In this document: positions 16,110 through 25,226 of the stretch, in pieces | How positions within the stretch are numbered: the stretch's first letter is position 1 | Layout of the letters: every line of letters starts with the position of its first letter | Assembly: GCA_030690545.1 (NCBI GenBank) | Contig: JAUYGN010000077.1 | Span: 1-38,327, forward strand | Source: Solirubrobacteraceae bacterium | GTDB taxonomy: Bacteria > Actinomycetota > Thermoleophilia > Solirubrobacterales > Solirubrobacteraceae | Direction: 5' to 3' | DNA: 38,327 nt | Notes under the pieces: generated by a model | What the model saw: only the letters and a program-made list of their open reading frames with translations | Told to the model about the DNA's origin: nothing | Database searches by the model: none | Position numbers and translations under genes: made by a program

Positions 16110-16122
16110 GGAGGTAACCCTT
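16110..16122 (+). promoter_or_regulatory. Strong Shine-Dalgarno fixing the TTG start of ribE
   Basis: GGAGG (16110-16114) is 8 bp from TTG 16123. It is one of the few clear ribosome binding sites in the window. It abuts the 8-bp hairpin of the second repeat copy, so folding of that hairpin could affect access. Confidence 0.75.
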
Positions 16123-16710
16123 TTGTTCACGGGATTGGTCGCGGACCTCGGCACGGTCGCGGCCGTCGACGCGACCGCTGACGGCGTCCGCCTGACGCTT
16201 GCCACGCGGCATGCCGGCGAGCTGCGCGACGGCGACTCGGTGGCCGTCGACGGCGTCTGCCTGACGGCGACGGCGATCGACGCAGGCGGCTTCGCCGCCG
16301 ACGTCATGCACGAGACGCTGCGGCGCAGCACGCTCGGCGACCTGCAGGCCGGCGCGCGCGTCAACCTCGAGCTCGCGCTGCGCGCGACCGACCGGCTCGG
16401 CGGGCACATCATGCAAGGCCACGTCGACGGGGTCGGGACCGTCGCCGCGGTCCGCGAGGACGGCTTCGCGCGCGTCGTCACGGTCCGCGTCGACGACGCG
16501 GCGCTGCTGCGCTACGTCGTCGACAAGGGCTCGATCTCCGTCGGCGGCGTGTCGCTGACGGTCGCCCGCGTCGACGACGCCGGCTTCGACGTCTCGCTGA
16601 TCCCCGAGACGCTGCAGCGCACGACGCTCGGCGACGCGGCCGCCGGCGCGCGGGTGAACCTCGAGGTCGACGTCGTCGCCAAGTACGTCGAGAAGCTGCT
16701 GCCGCGTTGA
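16123..16710 (+). CDS. ribE: Riboflavin synthase, alpha chain
   Basis: Dismutates two 6,7-dimethyl-8-ribityllumazine molecules to riboflavin. It shows the internal duplication of two lumazine-binding barrels: FTGLVADLG and SVAVDGVCLTA (first repeat), then GGHIMQGHVDGVGTV and SISVGGVSLTVA (second repeat). At 195 residues it is near the usual 200-215. The start is TTG 16123, giving LFTGLV in place of the usual MFTGIV, and has a good Shine-Dalgarno. It lies 130 bp after ribD behind the 54-bp tandem repeat, so it may have its own control. Confidence 0.96.
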   Translation: MFTGLVADLGTVAAVDATADGVRLTLATRHAGELRDGDSVAVDGVCLTATAIDAGGFAADVMHETLRRSTLGDLQAGARVNLELALRATDRLGGHIMQGHVDGVGTVAAVREDGFARVVTVRVDDAALLRYVVDKGSISVGGVSLTVARVDDAGFDVSLIPETLQRTTLGDAAAGARVNLEVDVVAKYVEKLLPR

Positions 16711-16785
16711 CCGCGTACCGGGCCATCGAGGGGCAGCCCGCCGCGTGATGACGTCGCGACCGCAGCGGTTTGGCAAGCTATCGCG

Positions 16786-18078
16786 ATGAGCTCGACGACA
16801 CGCAGCCCGTTCGCCACGATCGACGAGGCCCTCGAGGACATCCGCGAAGGCAAGATGATCGTCGTCTGCGACGACGAGGACCGCGAGAACGAGGGCGATC
16901 TGACGATGGCCGCCCAGTTCGCGACGCCCGAGGCCGTGAACTTCATGGCCAAGGAGGGGCGCGGGCTGATCTGCCTGTCGCTGACGCCCGAGCGCTGCGA
17001 CGAGCTCGGGCTGGATCTCATGGCGGCGAAGAACGAGTCGCCGTTCGAGACGCCGTTCACCGTCTCGATCGAGGCTCGCGAAGGGGTCACGACGGGCATC
17101 TCGGCGCCCGACCGCGCGCGCACGATCCAGGTCGCGATCGACCCCGAGAGCTCGCCGCGCGACGTCGTCCAGCCGGGCCACGTCTTCCCGCTGAAGAGCA
17201 AGTCCGGCGGCGTCCTGGAGCGCGCCGGGCAGACCGAGGCCGCCGTCGACCTCGCTCGCCTCGCCGGCCTCAACCCGGCCGGCGTCATCTGCGAGGTGAT
17301 GAACGACGACGGCACGATGGCACGCGTCGACGACCTCGTCTCCTACTGCGCCCGGCACGGCTTGAAGATGATCACCGTCGCCGATCTGATCGCCTACCGC
17401 CGGCGCCATGACAAGCTCGTCGAGCGCGTCGTGTCGACAAAGCTGCCGACCGGATTCGGTGACTTCCAGGCCGTCGGCTATCGCGAGCTGATCGGCGGAA
17501 AGCACCACGTCGCGCTCGTCAAGGGCGATGTCGGCGGCGCCGACGACGTGCTCGTCCGCGTGCATTCGGAGTGCCTCACCGGCGACGTCTTTCACTCCCT
17601 GCGCTGCGATTGCGGCGAGCAGCTCGAGTCGGCGCTGGCGATGATCGAGCGCGAGGGCCGGGGCGTCCTGCTCTACCTCGCCCAGGAGGGGCGCGGGATC
17701 GGCCTGCTCAACAAGCTGCGCGCATACAAGCTGCAGGAGAGCGGCCTCGACACCGTCGAGGCGAACCTCGAGCTCGGCCTGCCCGCGGACCTGCGCGACT
17801 ACGGCATCGGCGCGCAGATCCTCGTCGACCTGGGCCTCGGCTCGATCCGGATCCTGACGAACAATCCGAAGAAGATCCGCGGCCTCGAGGGCTACGGCCT
17901 GTCGGTCTCCGCACAACTGCCGATCGAGCACGTGCCCAACCCGCACAACGAGGACTACCTGCGCGCCAAGCGCGAGCGGATGGGGCACACGCTGCATCAC
18001 CAGGGTCTCGACGTCGACCAGGAGATGCTCCACGACGAGGAGGTGCGCGACGAACGCGGCGAGGGAGGCGCGGCGTAG
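16786..18078 (+). CDS. ribBA: Bifunctional 3,4-DHBP synthase / GTP cyclohydrolase II (RibBA)
   Basis: Supplies both precursors of the riboflavin ring. The N-terminal DHBP synthase (about 1-210) has DDEDRENEGD, GRGLICLSLTPERCDELGL and the FTVSIEAREGVTTGISAPDR region. The C-terminal GTP cyclohydrolase II (about 215-410) has VRVHSECLTGDVFHSLRCDCG, whose three cysteines bind zinc, and EGRGIGLLNKLRAYKLQ. Both active sites look intact, and 430 residues is typical. The ATG lies 75 bp after ribE; the intervening sequence holds a weak TA-rich stretch (about 16775-16781). Its stop is immediately followed by the ribH ATG. Confidence 0.97.
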   Translation: MSSTTRSPFATIDEALEDIREGKMIVVCDDEDRENEGDLTMAAQFATPEAVNFMAKEGRGLICLSLTPERCDELGLDLMAAKNESPFETPFTVSIEAREGVTTGISAPDRARTIQVAIDPESSPRDVVQPGHVFPLKSKSGGVLERAGQTEAAVDLARLAGLNPAGVICEVMNDDGTMARVDDLVSYCARHGLKMITVADLIAYRRRHDKLVERVVSTKLPTGFGDFQAVGYRELIGGKHHVALVKGDVGGADDVLVRVHSECLTGDVFHSLRCDCGEQLESALAMIEREGRGVLLYLAQEGRGIGLLNKLRAYKLQESGLDTVEANLELGLPADLRDYGIGAQILVDLGLGSIRILTNNPKKIRGLEGYGLSVSAQLPIEHVPNPHNEDYLRAKRERMGHTLHHQGLDVDQEMLHDEEVRDERGEGGAA

Positions 18079-18576
18079 ATGTCCGCCGCCCCCGGCGTCG
18101 ACGACGAAGGGGTGGCTGGCGCGAGCGGCGATGCGACGGTCGAGGTCCGCTACGCGATCGTCATCGGCCGCTTCTACGCCGAGCTCGCCGAGCGGCTCGT
18201 GGCGAGCGCGACGCGCGTGTTCGAGCGGGCCGGCGCCGACGGCGTCGACGTCTACGACGTGCCGGGCGCCTTCGAGCTGCCGCTCGCCGCGCAGATGGCC
18301 GCCGCGACCGGCCGCTACGAGGGCATCGCCTGCCTGGGTGTCGTGATCCGCGGCGAGACGACGCACTACGACTACGTCTGCGGAGAGGCGGCGCGCGGCA
18401 TCCTCGACGTCTCGCTGCGCACCGGCGTGCCGTGCGGGTTCGGCGTCGTGACGGTCGAGAACATGGATCAGGCGATGGCGCGCAGCGGCGGCGGCAAGCG
18501 CGATCAGGGCGCGCACGCCGCCGAGGCCGTGCTGGCGCTGCTGCGCGTGCGCTCCGAGCTGGACGTCGCTGGGTAG
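18079..18576 (+). CDS. ribH: 6,7-dimethyl-8-ribityllumazine synthase
   Basis: Condenses the RibD and RibBA products into lumazine, usually in a 60-subunit or pentameric shell. Motifs: YAIVIGRFYAELAERL, DVPGAFELPLAAQ, CLGVVIRGETTHYDYVC with catalytic His96, and GVVTVENMDQA. It has an N-terminal extension of about 20 residues before the core. At 165 residues it is normal. The start codon directly abuts the ribBA stop (TAG-ATG), so it is tightly coupled. It completes the riboflavin operon. Confidence 0.97.
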   Translation: MSAAPGVDDEGVAGASGDATVEVRYAIVIGRFYAELAERLVASATRVFERAGADGVDVYDVPGAFELPLAAQMAAATGRYEGIACLGVVIRGETTHYDYVCGEAARGILDVSLRTGVPCGFGVVTVENMDQAMARSGGGKRDQGAHAAEAVLALLRVRSELDVAG

Positions 18577-18586
18577 GCTGATCGGC
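18574..18586 (+). promoter_or_regulatory. -10 hexamer for the small membrane protein gene, inside the ribH stop
   Basis: TAGGCT at 18574-18579 includes the ribH stop codon TAG and ends 7 bp before ATG 18587. It predicts a leaderless transcript independent of the riboflavin operon. Confidence 0.55.
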
Positions 18587-18964
18587 ATGGCCACTGGCCA
18601 GGCCGAGGAGATCGTCGCGATGGCGCTCGTGTTCGCCGTTCACGTCGCCGGAGCCGTCCTGCTCGTGTGGGCGCTGCTGGACGCCGAGCAGCGTGGCCGC
18701 TGGCGCCGCGGCGGGGAGCCCGGTGACGACGGCGACGGCGGCGGCGGAGGTGGCGGAGGTGGATGGCCCAAGGCGCCGCCGCCCAGCGGACCTGATCGGC
18801 ACGACGAGCGGCGACGGCGGCCGCTTCCGCTGTCGGACTCGGCGCCGAGCCGGGTCCGACTGCGCGAGCCCGTCCGCCTCGCCGGTGGCTACCGGCGCGT
18901 CACGCGACGGCCCGCGCACGGGACCGAGTCGCCGCCCGCTCCGCGGCGCTTGCCGAGCGCCTGA
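18587..18964 (+). CDS. Small single-pass membrane protein, unknown function
   Basis: A 125-residue protein with one hydrophobic helix at about residues 9-30 (EIVAMALVFAVHVAGAVLLV), then WALLDAEQRGRWR, an acidic/Gly-rich linker with nine glycines, and a basic, Pro-rich tail. The tail would be exposed and is probably disordered. I do not recognise a named family. The -10 box and the patterned composition support a real gene. The last 76 bp overlap, tail to tail, the end of the GH10 gene on the other strand, so the exact C-terminus is uncertain. Confidence 0.65.
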   Translation: MATGQAEEIVAMALVFAVHVAGAVLLVWALLDAEQRGRWRRGGEPGDDGDGGGGGGGGGWPKAPPPSGPDRHDERRRRPLPLSDSAPSRVRLREPVRLAGGYRRVTRRPAHGTESPPAPRRLPSA

Positions 18965-20136
18965 CGGGCGGCGCAGCTGCCGCGCGGGGCGAACGCCTCG
19001 CGCACGGCCGTGTAGGCCGGCTTGGCCCGGTAGCTGCGGTCGAACAGCAGGCCGGCCTCGCCGACGCCGAGCCATGAGACGGCGTCGCTGACGCCCCACG
19101 TCGTAAAGCGCGTGCAGGCCTTGACGGCGTTGCAGGCGCGCGCCGCCGCGCCGTAGGCGAGCGCCTGTCGGCGCAGGCGCTCGTTGCGCGCCAGGCCGAG
19201 CACCGAGGTGCCGACGTCCATCTCCGTGATCTGGACCTCCAGGCCCATCCGCTCGAAGCGGCGCATCGTGCTCGTCAGCGTCGCCTCGTCGGCGTAGCCG
19301 AGGATGTGGGTGTGCGCCTGCAGCCCGATGCCGTCCAGCGGCACGCCGCGGTCGACCAGGTCGCGCGCGAGCCTGACGAGGCCGTCGAGCTTGCGACCGG
19401 GCGCCTCGACAGCGAAGTCGTTGATGAACAGCTTGGCCTTCGGGTCGGCGGCCCGGGCGGCGCGCAGCGCGAGCTCGATGTAGTCCGGTCCGATGAAGCG
19501 ATGCCAGGCGCTCTGGGCGAGCGAGCCGTCGTCGGCGATCGGCTCGTTGACGACGTCCCACACGGTGACGTCGCCGGCGAAGTGGCGCATGACGGTGCGG
19601 ATGTGATCCTCCATGATCGCCAGCAGCTCGTCGCGTCGCCAGCCCGTCAGCAGCGTGGCGGTGTCGCTCAGGACCCTGCCGAGCGGGTGCGGCAGGGTCG
19701 GCAGGACGATCGGCGGCAGCGGCAGGCCGAGCTTGTCCGTCGCGCCGTGGTCGATCAGCCAGAACGGCAGCGACAGTCCCCAGATGAGCGTGTGCCCGTG
19801 GATCGCCTTGCCATGGCGGCGGGCGAAGCGCACGAGCTCGTCGGCGGCGGAGAAGTCGTACTGGCCGCGGCGTGGCTGCAGCGCGGCCATCTTCATCTCG
19901 TTCTCGGGCGTCAGGGCGTCGAACTCGCGCAGGAAGGTGTCGCGGTAGCGCCTGTCGCTGCGCAGGGTGGGGAGGCGCACCGCGCTGCCCTGCGGCACGA
20001 CGCGCGGCTTGGGCTCCACGGCGCGCTTCTTGGCCGAGCTCTGCGCCTGGGCCGGCGCCGGTCCGGGCAGCGCTGCGCACAGGACGGCGAGCGCGGTGAC
20101 CGCGATGCTCCGGCGGACCCCTGCCCTGCCAACCAC
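18889..20136 (-). CDS. Secreted GH10 endo-1,4-beta-xylanase
   Basis: Cleaves xylan or related beta-1,4 glycans outside the cell. Signal peptide at residues 1-32 (RRSIAVTALAVLCAALPG, cleavage near AQAQS). The GH10 barrel shows DALTPENEMKM (77-83 region), HGHTLIWG (113-120), the acid/base Glu198 in WDVVNEP, the nucleophile Glu305 in QITEMDVG, and TTWGVSDAVSWL near the end. Both catalytic residues are intact. It is 415 residues long, with an atypical insertion of roughly 30 residues (about 121-165) after HGHTLIWG, where GH10 enzymes usually have a short loop. The start is GTG 20136, next to a -10 box and a 12-bp palindrome. A basic C-terminal tail overlaps the opposite gene. Confidence 0.95.
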   Translation of the reverse strand: MVGRAGVRRSIAVTALAVLCAALPGPAPAQAQSSAKKRAVEPKPRVVPQGSAVRLPTLRSDRRYRDTFLREFDALTPENEMKMAALQPRRGQYDFSAADELVRFARRHGKAIHGHTLIWGLSLPFWLIDHGATDKLGLPLPPIVLPTLPHPLGRVLSDTATLLTGWRRDELLAIMEDHIRTVMRHFAGDVTVWDVVNEPIADDGSLAQSAWHRFIGPDYIELALRAARAADPKAKLFINDFAVEAPGRKLDGLVRLARDLVDRGVPLDGIGLQAHTHILGYADEATLTSTMRRFERMGLEVQITEMDVGTSVLGLARNERLRRQALAYGAAARACNAVKACTRFTTWGVSDAVSWLGVGEAGLLFDRSYRAKPAYTAVREAFAPRGSCAARQALGKRRGAGGDSVPCAGRRVTRR

Positions 20137-20150
20137 GATTCGCGAATCTA
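20137..20150 (-). promoter_or_regulatory. GH10 promoter with 12-bp palindromic operator
   Basis: The perfect palindrome GATTCGCGAATC (20137-20148) lies directly against the GTG start and overlaps the -10 box TAGATT (minus strand, 20150-20145), which ends 8 bp before the start. A repressor bound here would block the promoter, as expected for an inducible glycan hydrolase. Confidence 0.6.
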
Positions 20151-20160
20151 GCGTGTCCGT

Positions 20161-21783
<1,623 letters not shown>

Positions 21784-21819
21784 CGGGATTGACGATACCC
21801 GCCGTCGCGCACCACCCAA
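21784..21819 (-). promoter_or_regulatory. Promoter of the kinase gene
   Basis: On the minus strand, TTGGGT (21819-21814), a 16-bp spacer and TATCGT (21797-21792), then 8 bp to ATG 21783. It is one of the few promoters here with a recognisable -35. Confidence 0.5.
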
Positions 21820-21853
21820 CCCGTACCGGCGATCGGTGGCGAAAGCGACCCAC

Positions 21854-21869
21854 TACACTGCTCGGCGCG
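21854..21869 (+). promoter_or_regulatory. -10 hexamer for rpmB
   Basis: TACACT at 21854-21859 ends 10 bp before ATG 21870, identical in sequence to the def -10. The predicted 5' leader is only 3 nt or so. Confidence 0.5.
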
Positions 21870-22061
21870 ATGGCCAAGGTCTGTCACAGCTGCGGAAAGA
21901 AGCCGGCGTTCGGCCAGAGTCGAAGCCACTCGATGCGCGCCACCAAGCGCCGCTTCAATCCGAACCTGCAGAAGGTCCGCGTCCTGATCGGCTCCGCGCC
22001 GCGGCGCGTGTACGTCTGCACCCGCTGCCTGAAGGCCGGGAAGGTCCAGAAGGCGCTCTGA
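21870..22061 (+). CDS. rpmB: 50S ribosomal protein L28
   Basis: A 63-residue large-subunit protein. It matches the zinc-binding (C+) form: Cys5 and Cys8 (VCHSCGK) with Cys50 and Cys53 (VCTRC), plus the typical [20 protein letters not shown] core. ATG 21870 gives the standard MAKVC start. It diverges from the kinase gene and stands before recG, an order common in several bacterial phyla. A possible terminator follows. Confidence 0.97.
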   Translation: MAKVCHSCGKKPAFGQSRSHSMRATKRRFNPNLQKVRVLIGSAPRRVYVCTRCLKAGKVQKAL

Positions 22062-22065
22062 GCTT

Positions 22066-22084
22066 CGACCCCTCCCCGGGGTCG
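22066..22084 (+). terminator. Possible hairpin terminator after rpmB
   Basis: CGACCCC (22066-22072) and GGGGTCG (22078-22084) form a 7-bp GC stem with a 5-nt loop 5 bp after the rpmB stop, followed by only TT. It may separate rpmB from recG or attenuate read-through. Confidence 0.45.
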
Positions 22085-22156
22085 TTGGCAGGTTCACCGA
22101 CGTGGAGGCCGAAGTGCGGCGCGCTCCCGGGCATCGACCGGTCCGCGGGGGCGATC

Positions 22157-24271
22157 ATGATGCCTGGCGTGGCCACCGTCTTCGCAGGTTCTGAGAAGCT
22201 CGATCGCGAGACGCTGCTCGCCGCGCGGTTGCGCTGGCCGCGCCCATCGGCGCTCGACGCCGAGCTGAAGGTCACGCCGAAGAGGTCCGCGCAGGCGGCT
22301 GAGCAGCTCGGTCTGGTGACGATCGGCGACCTGCTCGAGCATCTGCCGCGCGATCGCCGCGAGGCGCGCACCGTCGCGACGCTGCAGCCCGAGGACATCG
22401 CGACCGTCGTCGTCGAGGTGCGCTCGATCACGAGTCGCCCCGTGCGCCGGCGCGGGATGAAGCCGCTCGTCGAGGCGACCGTCGCCGACGAGACCGGCGT
22501 CATGAAGGCGACGTTCTTCAACCAGCCCTGGCTGCAGCGCAAGTACGCGCCCGGCACGCGCCTCGTGCTGCACGGCAAGTACGCCGCGCGCAACGCGTTT
22601 CGCGTGACGAGTCACGCGCCGACCGACGAGCGCACTGGCAGCGGTGGCGAGGTCGCGCACTACCCCGCCACCGAGGGCCTGTCCTCGACGCAGATCCTCG
22701 CACTCGTGCGCGCCCACCTGCCCGCCGCCGAGCATGCCGTCGAGCTGCTGCCGGCCCGCCTGCGCACGCGCGACGCGCTGCCCGACCGCGCCGCCGCGCT
22801 GCACGCCGCCCACGCCGGAGACCACGAGGCCGGCCGCCGGCGGCTGGCGTTCGACGAGCTGCTGCTCGCCCAGCTGTCGCTGCTGCGCCGCCGCGCGCAG
22901 CGCCGCTCGTCGGGCGTGGCACCGGTGCTCGATGGCGCTCCCGCGCTGTCGCTGCGCTGGCGCGAGCAGCTGCTGCCGTTCACGCCGACCGGCGATCAGC
23001 TGCGGGCGATCGCCGAGATCGACGAGGAGCTCGCGCAGCCGCGCCCGATGCAGCGCCTGCTGATGGGCGAGGTCGGCTCGGGCAAGACGGTCGTCGCGCT
23101 GCATGCGATCCTGCGCGCCGTCGAGCACGACATGCAGGCCGTCTTCATGGCCCCGACCGAGACGCTCGCCGAGCAGCACTTCGCGACGCTGCAGGCGCTG
23201 CTGCCCGGCGAGGCGGTGCGCGCGGCGCTGCTGACCGGTTCGACGACGGCGGCGCGGCGCGCCGACAGCCTCAGCAAGCTCGCCAGCGGCGAGCTGTCGT
23301 TCGTCGTCGGCACGCACGCGCTCGTCGAGCCCGACGTGCTCTTCGACCGGCTCGCGGTCGTCGTCGTCGACGAGCAGCACCGCTTCGGCGTGCGCCAGCG
23401 CGCCGCGCTCGACGCCAAGGCACAGGCCGGCCTCGTGCCGCACGTGCTGCACATGACGGCGACGCCGATCCCGCGCACGATGGCGCTGCTGCGCTACGGC
23501 GATCTCGACATCACGACGCTGCGCGAGCTGCCGCGCGGCCGCCGCCCCGTCGAGACGCAGATCGCCTCGACCGACGCCGAGCGCGCCTGCGCCTACGACC
23601 TCGTCCGCGAGCAGCTCGCCGACGGCCGGCAGGCGTTCGTCGTCTGCCCGCTCGTCGAGGAATCCGAGCTGCTGCAGGCGCGCGCCGCGACGGCGGAGTA
23701 CGAGCGCCTGCGCTCCGGCGAGCTGCGCGACCACCGCGTCGCGCTGCTGCACGGCCAGATGCGCCCGCGCGAGAAGCAGGAGGCGATGCTCGCGTTCGCC
23801 GCCGGCGAGACCGACGTGCTCGTCGCGACGACGGTCATCGAGGTCGGCATCGACGTGCCCAACGCGACCGTCATGCTCGTCGAGGGCGCCGAGCGCTACG
23901 GGATCAGCCAGCTGCACCAGCTGCGCGGGCGCGTCGGGCGCGGCAAGCACGCGGCGGTCTGCCTGCTGTTCGGACCCAAGCACGCCGCTCGGCTGCGCGC
24001 GCTGCGCGAGCATTCCGACGGCTTCGAGCTCGCGCGGATCGATCTCGAGCTGCGCGGCGAGGGCGAGATCGCCGGCACGCGCCAGTCGGGCCTGGCGCAG
24101 TTCAAGGTCGCCCAGATGCCCGACGACGAGGCGCTCGCCGAGGCCGCGAAGGCGTATGCGGAGCGCCTGCTCGCCCACGATCCGCAGCTGTCCGAGCCCG
24201 AGCATGCGCTGCTGAGGGACGCGCTGGCGCGGGCGCACGGGGCGGCGGAGCTCCTGCCGCTGCCGGCGTGA
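22157..24271 (+). CDS. recG: ATP-dependent DNA helicase RecG
   Basis: Branch-migrates stalled forks and Holliday junctions. The N-terminal wedge/OB region (about 50-180) contains LGLVTIGDLLEHLPRDRRE and EATVADETGVMKATFFNQPW. The helicase core has Walker A MGEVGSGKT (about 302-310), APTETLAEQHF, motif II VVVDEQHRFGVRQR, the MTATPIPRT motif III, VATTVIEVGIDVPNA and QLRGRVGRG; the RecG C-terminal TRG-type region DLELRGEGEIAGTRQSG follows. At 704 residues it is normal. ATG 22157 is chosen, with ATG 22160 and GTG 22169 as close alternatives. It is 95 bp after rpmB. Confidence 0.96.
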   Translation: MMPGVATVFAGSEKLDRETLLAARLRWPRPSALDAELKVTPKRSAQAAEQLGLVTIGDLLEHLPRDRREARTVATLQPEDIATVVVEVRSITSRPVRRRGMKPLVEATVADETGVMKATFFNQPWLQRKYAPGTRLVLHGKYAARNAFRVTSHAPTDERTGSGGEVAHYPATEGLSSTQILALVRAHLPAAEHAVELLPARLRTRDALPDRAAALHAAHAGDHEAGRRRLAFDELLLAQLSLLRRRAQRRSSGVAPVLDGAPALSLRWREQLLPFTPTGDQLRAIAEIDEELAQPRPMQRLLMGEVGSGKTVVALHAILRAVEHDMQAVFMAPTETLAEQHFATLQALLPGEAVRAALLTGSTTAARRADSLSKLASGELSFVVGTHALVEPDVLFDRLAVVVVDEQHRFGVRQRAALDAKAQAGLVPHVLHMTATPIPRTMALLRYGDLDITTLRELPRGRRPVETQIASTDAERACAYDLVREQLADGRQAFVVCPLVEESELLQARAATAEYERLRSGELRDHRVALLHGQMRPREKQEAMLAFAAGETDVLVATTVIEVGIDVPNATVMLVEGAERYGISQLHQLRGRVGRGKHAAVCLLFGPKHAARLRALREHSDGFELARIDLELRGEGEIAGTRQSGLAQFKVAQMPDDEALAEAAKAYAERLLAHDPQLSEPEHALLRDALARAHGAAELLPLPA

Positions 24272-24396
24272 GCGTCGCTCGCGCGGCCGTGCGTCGTCCG
24301 GGCGCTGTCCGGGTGCTCGCTGAACGGCATCGATGACGGAGCGAGGGCACCGGCGCGTGGGCGCTCCTGCGGACGCCGGCTGGCGGCACCGGGGAG

Positions 24397-24440
24397 GTGT
24401 GTCGAGTTTCTGTCGGCCGCCCGACAGAAATGCGACACAC
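24397..24440. repeat. 44-nt near-perfect inverted repeat (hairpin)
   Basis: Left arm 24397-24416 and right arm 24421-24440 around the loop CCGC. The inner 10 bp are perfect (TTTCTGTCGG with CCGACAGAAA), the outer 8 bp are perfect (GTGTGTCG with CGACACAC), and only two positions between them differ, one of which would be a G-U pair in RNA. No U tract follows, so a simple Rho-independent terminator is doubtful. Confidence 0.95.
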
Positions 24441-24575
24441 TCGCGCCAGTCGGGCGAGCACCCGAGCCCGAGCCTGCCAGTGCGAACGGCCTTCCTCATC
24501 GATGCCGGTTGGCTGCGTCTGTGCCGCCTCGAGCGCGCAGCGGCTGCGACGCCCAGCGAGCATCGGGAGCATCGG

Positions 24576-24592
24576 TACAGTCAGTCGCGTCG
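24576..24592 (+). promoter_or_regulatory. -10 hexamer for the DUF1707 gene
   Basis: TACAGT at 24576-24581 ends 11 bp before ATG 24593; no -35 is evident. It would drive the gene and probably rsmD-coaD downstream. Confidence 0.45.
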
Positions 24593-25222
24593 ATGACGGC
24601 AGACGATCATCCCGACGTGCGCGCCTCCGACAGCGAGCGGGAGCGCACGATCGACGTCCTGCGCGTTGCCGCCGGCGAGGGGCGCCTGACGTTCGAGGAG
24701 CTGGCCGATCGGATCGAGGCCGCGGCCGCAGCGCGCACGCGTGCTGAGCTCGCGCTGCTGACCCGCGACCTGCCGACGACCGAGCCCGAGCCCGCGTCCG
24801 CATCGGCCGCGGCGACGGGCGCGAGCGCCGAGCTCGTGGTGCCCGAAGAGCGCTCGGCGGTCTTCGGCGACGTGCGCCGCTCGGGCGCCTGGGTCGTTCC
24901 GGCCAAGAGCCGGTGGAGCAGCTGGTTCGGCGACATCGTGCTCGATCTGCGCGAGGCGACGGTCAGCTTCGAGGAGGTGACGATCGATGCCGGCAGCGTC
25001 TTCGGGAGCATCGACCTGCTCGTGCCCGAGGGCGTCGTCGTCGACATTCGCAGCAAGACGCTGTTCGGCTCCATTCACGAGGAGACCGGTGCGCCGGCGC
25101 CAGCCGGCGCACCGCGCGTGATCCTCATCGGCGGGAGCACCTTCGGCGACGTGCGGGTGCGCAACAGGAGGCTGCGCGAGCGCGTCGTGGGCAGCCTGCT
25201 GGGTCGCGGCACGTGGGCCTGA
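24593..25222 (+). CDS. DUF1707 and LiaF-like C-terminal domain protein
   Basis: A 209-residue soluble protein. Residues about 8-62 match the DUF1707 (SHOCT-like) helical domain, with RASDSERERTIDVLRVAAGE and LTFEELADRIEAAAAARTR. After an Ala/Glu-rich linker, residues about 88-200 form a beta-solenoid-like domain of the LiaF/YvqF C-terminal type (AVFGDVRRSGAWVVP, SWFGDIVLDLREA, SVFGSIDLLVPEGVVVDI, GGSTFGDVRVRN). Such fusions are common in actinobacteria and have been linked to envelope-stress sensing, but this protein has no transmembrane helix. Its stop is 4 bp before rsmD, so it is co-transcribed. Confidence 0.88.
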   Translation: MTADDHPDVRASDSERERTIDVLRVAAGEGRLTFEELADRIEAAAAARTRAELALLTRDLPTTEPEPASASAAATGASAELVVPEERSAVFGDVRRSGAWVVPAKSRWSSWFGDIVLDLREATVSFEEVTIDAGSVFGSIDLLVPEGVVVDIRSKTLFGSIHEETGAPAPAGAPRVILIGGSTFGDVRVRNRRLRERVVGSLLGRGTWA

Positions 25223-25226
25223 CCGG

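Larger units (their letters stand above)
24272..24592. other. 321-bp gap between recG and the DUF1707 gene
   Basis: The longest gene-free stretch of the window. Its notable content is the 44-nt inverted repeat at 24397-24440 and a -10 box for the next gene. I see no tRNA, no convincing coding frame and no transposon end. Short open frames on both strands across the hairpin are by-products of its symmetry. Confidence 0.7.

Noticed and set aside
15993-16122. Possible FMN riboswitch (RFN element) before ribE
   Set aside because: None of the conserved RFN blocks is present; the gap is filled by the 54-bp tandem repeat and a short hairpin instead.
15757-18594. A 945-codon minus-strand open frame over the riboflavin genes, containing an 18-residue tandem repeat
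   Set aside because: The peptide repeat is only the 54-bp DNA duplication read in a frame that it preserves. The rest mirrors ribE, ribBA and ribH codons and has no protein signature.
24397-24440. Hairpin considered as the recG Rho-independent terminator
   Set aside because: There is no U-rich tract after the stem and it is about 125 bp past the recG stop; left as an unexplained inverted repeat.
24397-24440. Hairpin considered as a transposon or MITE terminus
   Set aside because: The arms are adjacent around a 4-base loop, with no internal sequence, no target-site duplication and no transposase gene nearby.
22094-24499. An 801-codon minus-strand open frame antisense to recG
   Set aside because: RecG motifs lie on the plus strand throughout; the antisense product is compositionally biased and begins inside the hairpin region.
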